A DNA stretch of 64,000 bases, taken from the NCBI RefSeq assembly GCF_947169325.1, contig NZ_CAMVPN010000005.1, positions 1 to 64,000 on the forward strand. Reading direction: 5' to 3'. Both the position numbers and the translations under genes were made by a program. Positions 10,756-22,863 of this stretch are shown piece after piece (positions within the stretch are counted from its first letter, which is position 1; each line of letters begins with the position of its first letter). Source of the DNA: an uncultured Methanobrevibacter sp. (GTDB lineage Archaea > Methanobacteriota > Methanobacteria > Methanobacteriales > Methanobacteriaceae). Under the pieces are notes generated by a model. That model was not told the origin of the DNA, did no database searches, and was given only the letters and a program-made list of their open reading frames with translations.

Positions 10756-12555
10756 ATTAGAAAACTATTAGCTCCACTCTTGATTTGCATTTTTATAATG
10801 CTTTGCATAAGTGGAGTTTCTGCAGAAGAAATTGATGTTGATTCATCAGTTGTGGCTGATTGTCCTGTTTCTGCTGAATTAGATAATAGTTTATCTTCAA
10901 ATGATGCTTCCTATAATGAATTGTCAAATTACGAATCCTATGACGCATCCGATTGTGAAGGATTTAAGCATTCCAGTGAGCCTTTAGATTCATCAAATCA
11001 GGTTTCTTATGAATCCTCAGATTCATTTGATTCTTATGGTCAAATGTCTTATGAGTCTTATGATTTGCCGGAATCTTACAATCACTGCATATATGTAGGA
11101 TCATCTGATTGCTGCGATTTGCAGTCTTGCGAATCTCTCGATTTGGATGATTTCGGAGCAATTGATAATCATGATTCAATCGTATGTGAATCATTTGATG
11201 ATGTGTACTGTATTGGAGAAATCGCTCCAATATTGGGCGTGGTTGATGATAATGTAATTGTAGATGATTGCAATATTTGTCCAGAAATTGATGATGTTGC
11301 AATTCCGCCGACGATTGGTTTGGATGAAATTTTAAAGTCGAAACTTGAGTCGTTAACTGGATATGATGAACTTGGAGTTGATCCGAATTCAAAGATATCA
11401 GAAGTTACTGGCGACAGGGAAGCTTCATTAAGTAATAATTTTAGTATTGATGTGAACCCTCAAGTAAATGATTTACTTAGGTTTGAAAATGAATGTGATG
11501 TTTTAGATATTTATGCACTTGATTTACAAGAAATTTCTGAGACTAGTGAGCCGGTATTCGATACTTTAATGACTTCAGGGTATGTTTCTTACAAAGAGGC
11601 GTATTTTGGAACAATATCCGACTCGGATAGGGAAATGTTGTTGAAATATATTGGTGCTGATGACTTAATTCTGTTCGCAAGTTCAGCTATTGAATGGAAT
11701 TCTGGTGTAGCATTTGATATTCTAAAAAATGTAACACTTAATCAACAAATCGACGAAATTAATCTTGCTGGTTACAAAATTACTAAAGCATTGCTTAAGT
11801 ATTGTCCTTTGACTGGTGAAATAGGTCTTTATTTTGTCAGTGAACGTGATAATGAAGATGAACAGGGTCATGTAATTAATGATACTAACTCTCATGGTTT
11901 GGATTATGCATATGTTAAACACGTAAATGTGATCTATAAAGATATGCCTAATTTAATGGTCTTAACTTTCTATGGTTGCGCTTCTATTGAAGAAACCGCA
12001 GAATCTTGGGACGGTTTAAATGACGTGCTGGGATACAGCGTGTCTAGCGAAACTTTATTGCCGGATCATAAAGCAATATGGACTCCATTATTGTTGTTAT
12101 TACAACAAGATTTACAAGAATCTATTGTAAATAGTCATGCTGATGATAACAGGAATAAAACAATAAGTAAAGCTAAAACAAACGATACCAATAATACCAA
12201 TTGCAGCAATAAGACCCATCATAAGGGATGGATTCATCATTGCAAGCATGGGAGACATAACAATAACGGGTATACACCATACTATTATGGTGGTTACACT
12301 CCAAGTTATGATGCTTATACAAGTAGTGTAGCAGTGAACAGTACTGATTTGAATAAAAAGAAACATGATAATTCAACTGACGATAAAAACAAATCAAGTA
12401 ATGTTACCGCAACCTCTAAAAAAGGAAAATCTTCGGAAATTCCTAAAGCAGCAAAACCTGATAGTGAACCGACTTATACCCTTGTTTATGCGATTTTAGG
12501 TATTGTATTTGTTAGTGTTTTATTTAATTCAGGTTATATGAAACGTAATGACTAA
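10756..12555 (+). CDS. Secreted, membrane-anchored Asp/Ser/Tyr-rich protein; proposed ATT start
   Basis: Frame is open upstream of TTG 10780. From ATT 10756: (M)RKLLAPLLICIFIMLCISGVSA-EEIDVD, a complete signal peptide, with GGGGGT 8 nt upstream; C-terminal TM helix and KRND tail. Confidence 0.65.
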   Translation: MRKLLAPLLICIFIMLCISGVSAEEIDVDSSVVADCPVSAELDNSLSSNDASYNELSNYESYDASDCEGFKHSSEPLDSSNQVSYESSDSFDSYGQMSYESYDLPESYNHCIYVGSSDCCDLQSCESLDLDDFGAIDNHDSIVCESFDDVYCIGEIAPILGVVDDNVIVDDCNICPEIDDVAIPPTIGLDEILKSKLESLTGYDELGVDPNSKISEVTGDREASLSNNFSIDVNPQVNDLLRFENECDVLDIYALDLQEISETSEPVFDTLMTSGYVSYKEAYFGTISDSDREMLLKYIGADDLILFASSAIEWNSGVAFDILKNVTLNQQIDEINLAGYKITKALLKYCPLTGEIGLYFVSERDNEDEQGHVINDTNSHGLDYAYVKHVNVIYKDMPNLMVLTFYGCASIEETAESWDGLNDVLGYSVSSETLLPDHKAIWTPLLLLLQQDLQESIVNSHADDNRNKTISKAKTNDTNNTNCSNKTHHKGWIHHCKHGRHNNNGYTPYYYGGYTPSYDAYTSSVAVNSTDLNKKKHDNSTDDKNKSSNVTATSKKGKSSEIPKAAKPDSEPTYTLVYAILGIVFVSVLFNSGYMKRND

Positions 12556-12646
12556 AATTAGAAAGATTATTAACTTTTTAAGTTTTTAATCTTTTATTTT
12601 TATTTTTTTTAAAAGTATTTAACACTCTTTTTACAAAACTATCTTC

Positions 12647-13231
12647 ATGAAAGTCTTTGGTATTTGCGCCAGTCCTAGAAACAATACTACAGAATATATC
12701 TTGAAAAATGCTTTAAATCAGCTTGAAGAAGATGGTTTCGATTGTAAAATATTCACCTGCCAAGCTAAGGATATTAAGCCGTGCATGCATTGCGATTACT
12801 GTTTGGAAAACAAGAAATGCATTATCGAAGACGACATGGCCGAAATATACGAAAATCTTAGGCAGGCAGACGGTATTATTCTTGCAACTCCCATTCAGAG
12901 CGGAGGAATTAGCAGCAACCTGTCAGCCATAATGGATAGGACCAGAGCCTTGGAGGCAATCGACTACAATCTGCTTCGTGGTAAGATTGGGATGAGCATT
13001 GCAGTTGGCGGAGACAGGACAGGTGGTCAGGATTTCGCTCATTTGAAAAATATAACTTATTTCATGATACACGGTATTATTCCAGTAAGCGGAGGGCCTT
13101 TCGGTTCCAATTTGGGAGCGTCCTTCTGGTCAAACGATTCATTGGATGATATTAAACGCGATGAGTATGGATGGGAGTCTTTAAACAGGACTTTGGTTGA
13201 ATTCGAAAGTTTCTTAAATAAGTATATTTAA
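12647..13231 (+). CDS. NAD(P)H-dependent FMN reductase / iron-sulfur flavoprotein family
   Basis: MKVFGICASPRNNTTEYIL...CMHCDYCLENKKCIIEDDM...TPIQSGGISSNLSAIMDR. Confidence 0.85.
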   Translation: MKVFGICASPRNNTTEYILKNALNQLEEDGFDCKIFTCQAKDIKPCMHCDYCLENKKCIIEDDMAEIYENLRQADGIILATPIQSGGISSNLSAIMDRTRALEAIDYNLLRGKIGMSIAVGGDRTGGQDFAHLKNITYFMIHGIIPVSGGPFGSNLGASFWSNDSLDDIKRDEYGWESLNRTLVEFESFLNKYI

Positions 13232-13279
13232 ATATTAAAATCAATTTATATTATAATAATCTATTTTTAAAGGTATATT

Positions 13280-14842
13280 ATGGCAAATAAGTTGGTTCGA
13301 GGTAGTTTGATAATTTTCATAGGAAATATTATTTTCCGTATTGGAGGTTATCTCTACCGTTTTTTAATGGCGATATTATTGGGCCCTACCAATTATGGTA
13401 TCTTAGGAATGACATTACCGTTCCAGGGTATTTTTCAGACTTTAGCTGCTGGTGGGCTTCCTCCGGCTATTGCCAAATATGTTGCTGAGTATGAAGCCAC
13501 AGGCGAGCACGACATGGCTCGAAAGACGATTTACACGGCATTGAAAATCATGGTATTTCTGGGAATATTTTTAGGGATACTGATGATTTTTGTCATTTCA
13601 CCGATTATCGCAAATAATTTCCTGCATAAGCCCTATACTGTAATTCCACTGCAGATTGTTGGTTTGATTACTCCATTCAGTGTTATTGTCGGTGCATTCA
13701 GAGGCGCATTCCAGGGAGTGTATAAAATGGAATATATTGTATACACTCGTGCTGTAGAGCAACTGGGAATGATCTTATTTGCAACAGGATTTGTTTTAAT
13801 TGGGCTTTCAACTCCTGGTGCATTATGGGGTACTGTCATTGGTTACTCCCTTGCGGCGGTATCTTCAATATACATATTTAAAGTTTACATGCCAAAATAT
13901 ATTCCAAAACCTAGCGATAATTTCGAATTCACATTTAGGGACGAGCTGAAATTGGCTGGAGTATTAATCAAATTCGCCATTCCGGTCATTATTACAGCCA
14001 TTGCTGAAATGCTTATTTATAATATTTGTACTATTATCATGGGCAGATTTTTGTCAGATGCCAGTGTCGGATTTTTCGCCGCTGCGGATCCTATTTCCAG
14101 ATTGCCTTTAATGATTTCTATTTCTGTTGCAACTACAATACTTCCGGCAACTTCAGAAGCGTTCAAGGTCAAAGACGTTAATGCTCTTCAGAAATATGTT
14201 GGAGAGTCTTATAAAATAGCGTTATTGTTTGTTGTTCCTATGTGTGTAGGTTTGGCGCTATTTTCCGTTCCTACTTTACGTTTACTTTATTTCAAGGACG
14301 CTGCTTATGTTGCAGGTGCATCCGCTCTTGCAATATTGGCCATTGGAATGACATTCTATTCCATATTTTCAATTTCCACAAGTATCGTTCAGGGAATCGG
14401 CAATCCTAGAATTCCTATGTATATCCTGATTTTCGGATCAATTGTCACTGGAATCTTAAGCTGGATTTTGGTGCCAACAATGGGTATTGCAGGCGGTGCT
14501 TTGGCAACCACCGTAGCCTGTTTTTTAATGATGATTCCATGTGTTTACTTTGCGTTGAAATTGACACAATCAAAACCGCCAATAGTATCAGTTGTTAAGA
14601 TATTGATTGCTACTGCAATCATGGCTGTTGTCGGATTTGTCATTCCTAAAACCACCTTGTTTTTATTCCCGGGAATAATATTGTGCATGATAGTTTATTT
14701 CTTTGCATTGATTCTGGTTAAGTTTTTCACAAAAGATGATATTGAAACTTTCAGAGGATATGCTGCCAAATTCGGCCCTCTATCCAAAATTGTCAACAAG
14801 TTACTAGATTTTGTTGAAAGAATCGAGTTTCGAAATAAATAA
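13280..14842 (+). CDS. Polysaccharide/lipid flippase of the MOP (MurJ/Wzx-like) superfamily
   Basis: MANKLVRGSLIIFIGNIIFRIGGYLYRFLMAILLGPTNYGILG, 12-14 TM segments. Confidence 0.8.
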   Translation: MANKLVRGSLIIFIGNIIFRIGGYLYRFLMAILLGPTNYGILGMTLPFQGIFQTLAAGGLPPAIAKYVAEYEATGEHDMARKTIYTALKIMVFLGIFLGILMIFVISPIIANNFLHKPYTVIPLQIVGLITPFSVIVGAFRGAFQGVYKMEYIVYTRAVEQLGMILFATGFVLIGLSTPGALWGTVIGYSLAAVSSIYIFKVYMPKYIPKPSDNFEFTFRDELKLAGVLIKFAIPVIITAIAEMLIYNICTIIMGRFLSDASVGFFAAADPISRLPLMISISVATTILPATSEAFKVKDVNALQKYVGESYKIALLFVVPMCVGLALFSVPTLRLLYFKDAAYVAGASALAILAIGMTFYSIFSISTSIVQGIGNPRIPMYILIFGSIVTGILSWILVPTMGIAGGALATTVACFLMMIPCVYFALKLTQSKPPIVSVVKILIATAIMAVVGFVIPKTTLFLFPGIILCMIVYFFALILVKFFTKDDIETFRGYAAKFGPLSKIVNKLLDFVERIEFRNK

Positions 14843-14906
14843 TTGAAAAGTTATTTAAGTTATAAACTATAAAAATTCAATTATCATTATATATTGGGGG
14901 ATTATA

Positions 14907-15599
14907 ATGGCTGATGTTAGTGCAGGTGTTGAATACAAAATCAATGTCGATGGCAATTCTTTCCTGTTGGACAGTAAAAAATACCAACTGTTAGAATCCA
15001 TTTTAGACACTGGTTCTTTAACAGAAGCGGCAAAATACATCAAAGTTTCTTACAGAACCGCTCTGAACTATATTGAAAAAATAGAATCAACACTTAACGT
15101 AAAAATTGTGAATACTACAAAAGGGGGAAAAGGTGGTGGTGGTGGCACCACTCTTACTGAAGAAGGTTATTCTATTTTAAAGGAATGTAAGAAGATAAAT
15201 GCAATCATGGAACTTCACAAAGACGTGAATGAGATTGAAGCTGAAATCATTGACATTAACGATGTCAAAGGTGTCATGACTATTAAAATGGAGGATTTCC
15301 AAATCAATGCTCCATTAAATAGAAAATATAAGCTTGGAGATAAGATTTTAGCATTAATAAGTTATGACAATATCTTTTTAATGTTGGAACCTCAGACATC
15401 AAGTATCCGTAATATTCTCAAAGGTAGAATTGTTGAGATGAAGCTCATCGGCGAGATAATACGCGTTAAAGTCAATGTCGGCGGAGTAATTTTATGTTCA
15501 GACATTACAGTTTCCGCTGAAAAGGAATTGAATCTCAACATTGGAAAAGAGGTCTTTGTTGGATTTAAGGCAATGTCTGTAGCTACTTTAAAATTATAA
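14907..15599 (+). CDS. ModE-type molybdate-responsive transcriptional regulator
   Basis: LysR-type wHTH (LLESILDTGSLTEAAKYIKVSYRTALNYIE) with TTKGGKGGGGGTTLTEEG, then TOBE-like C-terminus. Confidence 0.82.
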   Translation: MADVSAGVEYKINVDGNSFLLDSKKYQLLESILDTGSLTEAAKYIKVSYRTALNYIEKIESTLNVKIVNTTKGGKGGGGGTTLTEEGYSILKECKKINAIMELHKDVNEIEAEIIDINDVKGVMTIKMEDFQINAPLNRKYKLGDKILALISYDNIFLMLEPQTSSIRNILKGRIVEMKLIGEIIRVKVNVGGVILCSDITVSAEKELNLNIGKEVFVGFKAMSVATLKL

Positions 15600-15609
15600 G
15601 GGTGATAAT

Positions 15610-15810
15610 ATGTTGCGAATTTTAGTTGATGAAGATAAATGTATAGCATGTGGTAACTGTGCAGAGATTTGTCCGAAGTCCGCTAAAATTTGGGAAATTA
15701 CCAACGTTGCACGTATATTGGATTTGAGATATTGTCACGTTTGTACGCTATGTGCAATGGAATGTCCTACAAACTGCATTAAAATATTACGTCCTGGTGA
15801 AGATGAGTGA
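15610..15810 (+). CDS. 2[4Fe-4S] ferredoxin
   Basis: CIACGNCAEICPKS...CHVCTLCAMECPTNCI. Confidence 0.92.
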   Translation: MLRILVDEDKCIACGNCAEICPKSAKIWEITNVARILDLRYCHVCTLCAMECPTNCIKILRPGEDE

Positions 15811-15849
15811 ATGCTTGATGCTCAAATCAATTTAAAGATAGGTTAGATT

Positions 15850-16428
15850 ATGACTAGAAATTCTATTGTTTCAAGAAAAACTTCAGAAACTGAAATTGAT
15901 ATAAAAATGAATCTTGATGGAAGTGGAAAGTACGATATTTCCACTGGAGTGAATTTTTTTAATCACATGCTGGAGTCTTTTTCAAAGCATAGTATGATTG
16001 ATTTGGATATTCAGGCTATTGGTGATGTGGAAATAGATGATCACCACACTATTGAAGATGTTGGAATATTACTTGGCGAAGCTTTTAGCGAAGCTATAGG
16101 TGATAAAAAAGGAATTAAAAGAATGGCGCATGCTATTGTTCCTATGGATGAATCTGTAGCTACCGTTGCAATTGACATAAGCGGACGCAGCTATTGCAAT
16201 ATGAATCTCAATTTTAAAAACGAGAAAATTGGGGACATGACATCCGATATAGTCATTCACTTTTTCGAGTCATTTGCAGGCAGCGCCAAAATAAACATTT
16301 ATGGTACTGTTGAAGGCGCTAATGATCATCACAAAGCTGAAGCTGTCTTTAAAGCATTTGCAAAATCTTTAAAGGAAGCTGTTAAAATAGAACATGACCA
16401 AATTCCTTCTACAAAAGGAGCTTTATAG
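15850..16428 (+). CDS. hisB: Imidazoleglycerol-phosphate dehydratase
   Basis: [39 protein letters not shown]...[11 protein letters not shown]. Confidence 0.96.
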   Translation: MTRNSIVSRKTSETEIDIKMNLDGSGKYDISTGVNFFNHMLESFSKHSMIDLDIQAIGDVEIDDHHTIEDVGILLGEAFSEAIGDKKGIKRMAHAIVPMDESVATVAIDISGRSYCNMNLNFKNEKIGDMTSDIVIHFFESFAGSAKINIYGTVEGANDHHKAEAVFKAFAKSLKEAVKIEHDQIPSTKGAL

Positions 16429-16445
16429 CTAAATTGAATTTAGCT
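16427..16445 (+). terminator. Hairpin plus T-tract after hisB
   Basis: AGCTAAATT-G-AATTTAGCT then ATTTTTTTATT; overlaps the hisB stop. Confidence 0.6.
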
Positions 16446-16511
16446 ATTTTTTTATTATTCTTATTGTAAAAAATATATTACATTTTCATTTCAAAAAAAA
16501 GAAAAAAATGA

Positions 16512-16531
16512 AAGTAGCAAGAAAGCTACTT
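16512..16531 (-). terminator. Hairpin plus T-tract after mtd
   Basis: AAGTAGC-AAGAAA-GCTACTT; minus strand continues TTTCATTTTTTTC; overlaps the mtd stop. Confidence 0.6.
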
Positions 16532-17360
16532 ATTCTGGTTTTGAGATTAAGTCTGTTTTACAACCTGGGTTTCCTTCTTTCATGTGAGGGGTTCTTAAAA
16601 CAGTATCATTTGCTTTTTCGATTTCTCTTGCTTCTTGTGCTAATTTAGCAGCACATGCAGCAATTTCGTGAGCAGCAGCTACTAATGGGATGAAGTTTTC
16701 GAAACCTTTGGTCATGAAACAACCTTTCATGTCTAAGTTTGCGACTGATCCAGCCATTTCGTATGCAGCAATAGCTTTTGCTTTTGCGTATGGGTTTGCG
16801 AATCCACCAGCTTCTGCAGCTTTTTCAGCAGTAATGATGAGTTTTGGTAATTCGATTTCTTCACCTGCGTCTGCTTGTGCAATTACAGCATCAATGGTTT
16901 TTTGAACTAATCTTAATGCTCCGGTTTCAGCTAATACTTTTAAGATGTCGGAGTTGAAGATAGCCATTTCAGTTGGGTCTAACCATTCTCTTTTTGCACC
17001 AATCATTGGGTCAGACATAACGATGATGTAACCGAGACCTTGTTCATCCATTTCATCTTTTTTACCTTTACCAGGTGCGTCACCAATGATAATAGCAGGA
17101 ACGTCCTTTTCGGATAATAATTCTCTTGCTTTAGCTGGTCCAGGTGCTCCTGGGTTTGGGCTAATGAAGATTGCGAAGTCAGGTTCGAAAGCGTCTATTT
17201 TAGGTACAACGTCTTCTACTTGTTCTGGGTTCATTTTAGCTCCAGATCCAAAGGTTCTTACATCGATGTTTGGTCTGTCTGCTCTTTCGTCTAACAATAG
17301 GTCAATTACTGGTGAAGTACCAATATTACCACTTTTAATAATAGCAATTTTAACTACCAT
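16530..17360 (-). CDS. mtd: F420-dependent methylenetetrahydromethanopterin dehydrogenase
   Basis: MVVKIAIIKSGNIGTSPVIDLLLDERADRPNIDVRTFGSGAKM. Confidence 0.97.
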   Translation of the reverse strand: MVVKIAIIKSGNIGTSPVIDLLLDERADRPNIDVRTFGSGAKMNPEQVEDVVPKIDAFEPDFAIFISPNPGAPGPAKARELLSEKDVPAIIIGDAPGKGKKDEMDEQGLGYIIVMSDPMIGAKREWLDPTEMAIFNSDILKVLAETGALRLVQKTIDAVIAQADAGEEIELPKLIITAEKAAEAGGFANPYAKAKAIAAYEMAGSVANLDMKGCFMTKGFENFIPLVAAAHEIAACAAKLAQEAREIEKANDTVLRTPHMKEGNPGCKTDLISKPE

Positions 17361-17629
17361 AATTAAGTCTCCTTTTTCGATAGTTATAATTTTAATTCAA
17401 AAACTATTTAAATTTTATTATTTATAATTTTTAATCATTGTATTATTTATTTCTATGAATATTGTTCATTATTTTAATTTAATTAATAAAATACTATACA
17501 ATCAACTATATTTTTGAAGATTTGATAAGAAAAATAATTGAAAAAATTAGATATTTTTGTATTGATTTTGCCATATGAAAAGACGAAAAAATTTACAGTT
17601 CGTGAAATTTTTTTAAAAATAAGAAACAG

Positions 17630-17701
17630 TGGTTCCGACGAGATTCGAACTCGTGATCCCCTCCTTGTAAGGGAGGTATCATACCACTAGACCACGGAAC
17701 C
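17630..17701 (-). tRNA. tRNA-Val (anticodon TAC)
   Basis: Reverse complement GGTTCCGTGGTCTAGTGGTATGATACCTCCCTTACAAGGAGGGGATCACGAGTTCGAATCTCGTCGGAACCA; 7-bp acceptor stem, loop CTTACAA, GTTCGAATC T-loop; CCA not encoded. Confidence 0.95.
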
Positions 17702-17818
17702 AACAAATATTATTATGAATTTACTATTATATATATGTTTCTATTATTGAAAATTTTAAGTTAATTTTATTAGTTATGAAAATATATTATCTATCATAAA
17801 TGTAAATGATGTGATAAA

Positions 17819-18742
17819 ATGGCATGGGACGATAAAGAAACTAAAGTTTGGATGGACGGAGAATTTGTTGAATGGAAAGATGCAAACATTTCAGTACTTT
17901 CTCACGTTGTTCACTACGGTACAAGTGTTTTTGAAGGAATTCGTGCATATGAAAACGAAAACGGCGTTGCTGTATTTCGTCTGAAAGAACATGTACAACG
18001 TTTATTTGACTCAGCAAAAATTTATAAGATTGACATTCCTTTCACACAAGAGGAAATTGAGGAAGCTATTTTGGAAACCCTTCGTGTAAATGACTTAGGG
18101 GCATGCTACATACGCCCAATCGTATTTAGAGGATACGGTGAATTAGGAGTAAATCCGTTAGGATGCCCTGTTAATGTGGCAATTGCCGCCTGGGAATGGG
18201 GATCATACTTAGGTGAAGAAGGAATGGCAAACGGTGTAGACATCGGTGTTTCATCATGGAGAAAACCTGCACCTGACACTTTCCCTGCACTTGCAAAATG
18301 TGGTGCAAACTACATGAACTCCCAATTGGCCAAACTCGAAGCAATTGAACATGGATACGATGAAGCTATTATGCTTGATTATGAAGGTCACGTTTCTGAA
18401 GGTAGTGGAGAAAACATATTCCTCGTAGAAGGTGAAAAATTATTCACCCCTGCAATGTCCTCTTCTAACCTCAAAGGTATCACAAGAGACTCCATCATGA
18501 CTGTAGCTCGTGATTTAGGATATGAAGTTGTTGAAGAAGTCATTTCAAGGGAAAGATTGTACTCAGCCAACGAAGTGTTCTTCACAGGAACCGCCGCTGA
18601 AGTAACTCCAATCCGTTCAATTGACCACAGACAAATAGGCATAGGTAAAAGAGGACCTATTTCTGAAAAAATACAAAACGCTTTCTTTGACATTGTTGAA
18701 GCTAAAGTTGAAGATAAATACGGATGGTTAAGTTATATCTAA
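17819..18742 (+). CDS. ilvE: Branched-chain amino acid aminotransferase
   Basis: [36 protein letters not shown]...[11 protein letters not shown]. Confidence 0.95.
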   Translation: MAWDDKETKVWMDGEFVEWKDANISVLSHVVHYGTSVFEGIRAYENENGVAVFRLKEHVQRLFDSAKIYKIDIPFTQEEIEEAILETLRVNDLGACYIRPIVFRGYGELGVNPLGCPVNVAIAAWEWGSYLGEEGMANGVDIGVSSWRKPAPDTFPALAKCGANYMNSQLAKLEAIEHGYDEAIMLDYEGHVSEGSGENIFLVEGEKLFTPAMSSSNLKGITRDSIMTVARDLGYEVVEEVISRERLYSANEVFFTGTAAEVTPIRSIDHRQIGIGKRGPISEKIQNAFFDIVEAKVEDKYGWLSYI

Positions 18743-18754
18743 ACGGTGTAAAAT

Positions 18755-19588
18755 ATGGATATATTTCAAGGAATTATTATCGGTATCGTTCAGGGATTAA
18801 CTGAATTCCTGCCGGTTAGTAGTTCAGCACATTTGGTCTTCATCCAAAATATATTGGGTGTTGAAAGTTCTCTTGCTTTCGATACTTTTCTGCATTTGGG
18901 GTCATTGCTTGCGGTATTGTGGTTCTTTAGAGCAGACATCATCAAGATGATTTTATCATGGATTGACAGTGTCATGGACATTTTCCAAGGCAGATTCAAG
19001 GAAGGCTTCTACGATGATGCATATAAAAGGCTTGCATGGTACGTTATTATAGGCACTATCCCTGTCGCTTTGGTGGGTTTGCTTTTTGAAGACGCTGTGG
19101 ATTCACTATTTGCAGGCGCCCTTTATGTTCCGGCTTTCTTTTTATTTGTAACTGGTACAATTCTGTATCTCTCTCAAAGAATGACAAGCGGTAATGTCAA
19201 TCTCAAAAACATTTCTGCTAAGGAATCATTGTTTATGGGATTGGGTCAGGCCTGTGCAATCCTGCCTGGTCTTTCACGTTCAGGTACTACAATTGCTGCC
19301 GGTCTTGTAATAGGTCTTGATAAGGAGTTTGCAGCTAAATTCAGTTTCATATTGTCAATTCCTGCTATTTTAGGTGCATTTTTATTACAAGCTAAAGACA
19401 TTGGCGGAGCAATGGATGCAAACTTTTTGCCTGTGATTTTAGGTTTCATTGCAGCATTCATTGCAGGATATGCGGCAATCAAATGGATGCTTGAATTAAT
19501 TCAAAAAAGAAGTTTGGATATATTTGCCTACTACTGTTGGATAGTCGGCATCGTAGTATTTATAGGCTCAATAGCCCATTTATTCTAA
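18755..19588 (+). CDS. uppP: Undecaprenyl-diphosphatase (UppP/BacA family)
   Basis: GIIIGIVQGLTEFLPVSSSAHLVF...GLSRSGTTIAAGL. Confidence 0.95.
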   Translation: MDIFQGIIIGIVQGLTEFLPVSSSAHLVFIQNILGVESSLAFDTFLHLGSLLAVLWFFRADIIKMILSWIDSVMDIFQGRFKEGFYDDAYKRLAWYVIIGTIPVALVGLLFEDAVDSLFAGALYVPAFFLFVTGTILYLSQRMTSGNVNLKNISAKESLFMGLGQACAILPGLSRSGTTIAAGLVIGLDKEFAAKFSFILSIPAILGAFLLQAKDIGGAMDANFLPVILGFIAAFIAGYAAIKWMLELIQKRSLDIFAYYCWIVGIVVFIGSIAHLF

Positions 19589-19600
19589 AAAATAAGATTA

Positions 19601-19622
19601 TAGAGATTTTTTTAAATCTCTA
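19601..19622. terminator. Shared hairpin between convergent uppP and cobT-like gene
   Basis: TAGAGATTT-TTTT-AAATCTCTA; the minus-strand stop (TAG) lies in the stem. Confidence 0.5.
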
Positions 19623-20696
19623 TCCACATACTTTTTCTATTCTTTTTCTAAGTTTTTCAACGGAATTTCCTAAAACGAGTGCGGTATACATTGCGCCTCC
19701 GGCACCTGCACCTTCCTTGACAAATCCTTTCAAGTAATTTCTAAGTCCTTCGTGCTCGGATTCTTCGAATTTAGGGTCAACCACATTAACGGTAATTCCT
19801 TCGTCAATCTGCTTTAGTATTCCAAACAGATCTGCAGTTTCATCACCTGCCACAAACACTGTTGTAGACAGGTTGATTCTTGAAAAATCAAAGTTAGGCT
19901 GTATGGATTTGATTATTGCGCAGACTGCAGCCATTTGGGTTCCGCCTGCTAATATTATTGGGATTTCTGAGCCTAAGACTATTCCCGCCATGGCGGCTAA
20001 GGTAGGGTCTCCGACTGCACCGATGGCCTGCATCGCATCAATGTCATCCTCTTTAGGGTCAAGGCCAGCATTTCTTAATCCTTCATCAACGCATTTTGTT
20101 TTCATGTCATGGGGATTGTGTGGCATGCTGCCGCTAACCTTTTCGTTGGCGTCATATCCAAGCGCTCTCAATACTCCGAGGGCGGTTGTAGTTCCTGCAG
20201 CGATACTTTCACCGATTATGAGCATTTCATGTCTTCTTGACAGTTCCGCGCCCAAATCCTTTGCGTTTTCAAATATTTCCAATGGATTTAAAACTCCTTT
20301 TCCAGTTCTAATGTCCCTTCCATAGTCTTTTCCAAGATTGACATATTCGACATCAGGTTTGATTTTGGAACCTGCATCGACAATGACGAATGGGATATTT
20401 GCAAGTTGAAGTGCAGCTTTTGTAAGCCTTGCAGGAGTAGGCGCTGCAGCATCTCCGACTACAGTTTCGGCTGGGGCTTCACAGCATCTCACTTCACCTA
20501 ATATCATGAATTCAGCATCTGAAGCTGGGGTGTATTCTGTAAGGTCTGCTGAAGGTCCTGCGCCTGAAATTCCATCTATTAATGAAGTTTCTGTTGTTCC
20601 AATGGTAAGTAGAAATACCGGATCTTCACATGCCTGTAACTTTTTGGTCAGTTCATCTGATCCGTAAGTTTTGATTCCTTCAATCATCTTCCCCAC
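19620..20696 (-). CDS. Nicotinate-nucleotide--dimethylbenzimidazole phosphoribosyltransferase-like protein (archaeal CobT family)
   Basis: LLTIGTTETSLIDGISGAGPSADLTEYTPASDAE...AGGTQMAAVCAI. Confidence 0.85.
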   Translation of the reverse strand: MGKMIEGIKTYGSDELTKKLQACEDPVFLLTIGTTETSLIDGISGAGPSADLTEYTPASDAEFMILGEVRCCEAPAETVVGDAAAPTPARLTKAALQLANIPFVIVDAGSKIKPDVEYVNLGKDYGRDIRTGKGVLNPLEIFENAKDLGAELSRRHEMLIIGESIAAGTTTALGVLRALGYDANEKVSGSMPHNPHDMKTKCVDEGLRNAGLDPKEDDIDAMQAIGAVGDPTLAAMAGIVLGSEIPIILAGGTQMAAVCAIIKSIQPNFDFSRINLSTTVFVAGDETADLFGILKQIDEGITVNVVDPKFEESEHEGLRNYLKGFVKEGAGAGGAMYTALVLGNSVEKLRKRIEKVCG

Positions 20697-21186
20697 CCTG
20701 CTTTTTCAACAAATCTATGATGATTTTATTCTGATTAATGATTTTTTTATTCTGGAGCATGATTTTCTTTAGCATTTCAATTTCCGGAAGTTCATTGTCA
20801 GTTTGAAATGTCTGTCCGTCTCTTGCTCTTGGAGGAATCCTGATTTGGTCTTTTGGAGGAAGCTTGTCCGCTTCTTGTTCAGGCATCTTCGGAATCACTC
20901 CCTTTGATGCGCTGTCCTCTCTGGATACGAAGTCCACGTATCTGTGAGTAACCTTGTTTTTGCTTCTCTCATCCAGCAATTCCATCATTCTGTCGTCCAC
21001 TGCATCAACACCTTGGATCTGTTCCATTTCCACTTCATGAATTAATCTTTTTTGAATGTTGTATGCATTGTAGATAGGTATTCCTCTTGTATTGCATTCG
21101 TTTTTGAACATGTCGTGGATGTTGATGTCTCCAGTCAATTGTTTAACCCTTTTCTGTTCGGGGGTATTTGCACTATAAAATCCCAT
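20680..21186 (-). CDS. Hypothetical protein, coupled upstream of the cobT-like gene
   Basis: 168 aa ORF overlapping the next gene start; no family recognised. Confidence 0.55.
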   Translation of the reverse strand: MGFYSANTPEQKRVKQLTGDINIHDMFKNECNTRGIPIYNAYNIQKRLIHEVEMEQIQGVDAVDDRMMELLDERSKNKVTHRYVDFVSREDSASKGVIPKMPEQEADKLPPKDQIRIPPRARDGQTFQTDNELPEIEMLKKIMLQNKKIINQNKIIIDLLKKQGGEDD

Positions 21187-21252
21187 ATTTTCACTTATGT
21201 TTTTTAAATTAAAAAAATATTTTTATATTTCATGATAAATAATACTAATTAA

Positions 21253-22863
<1,611 letters not shown>

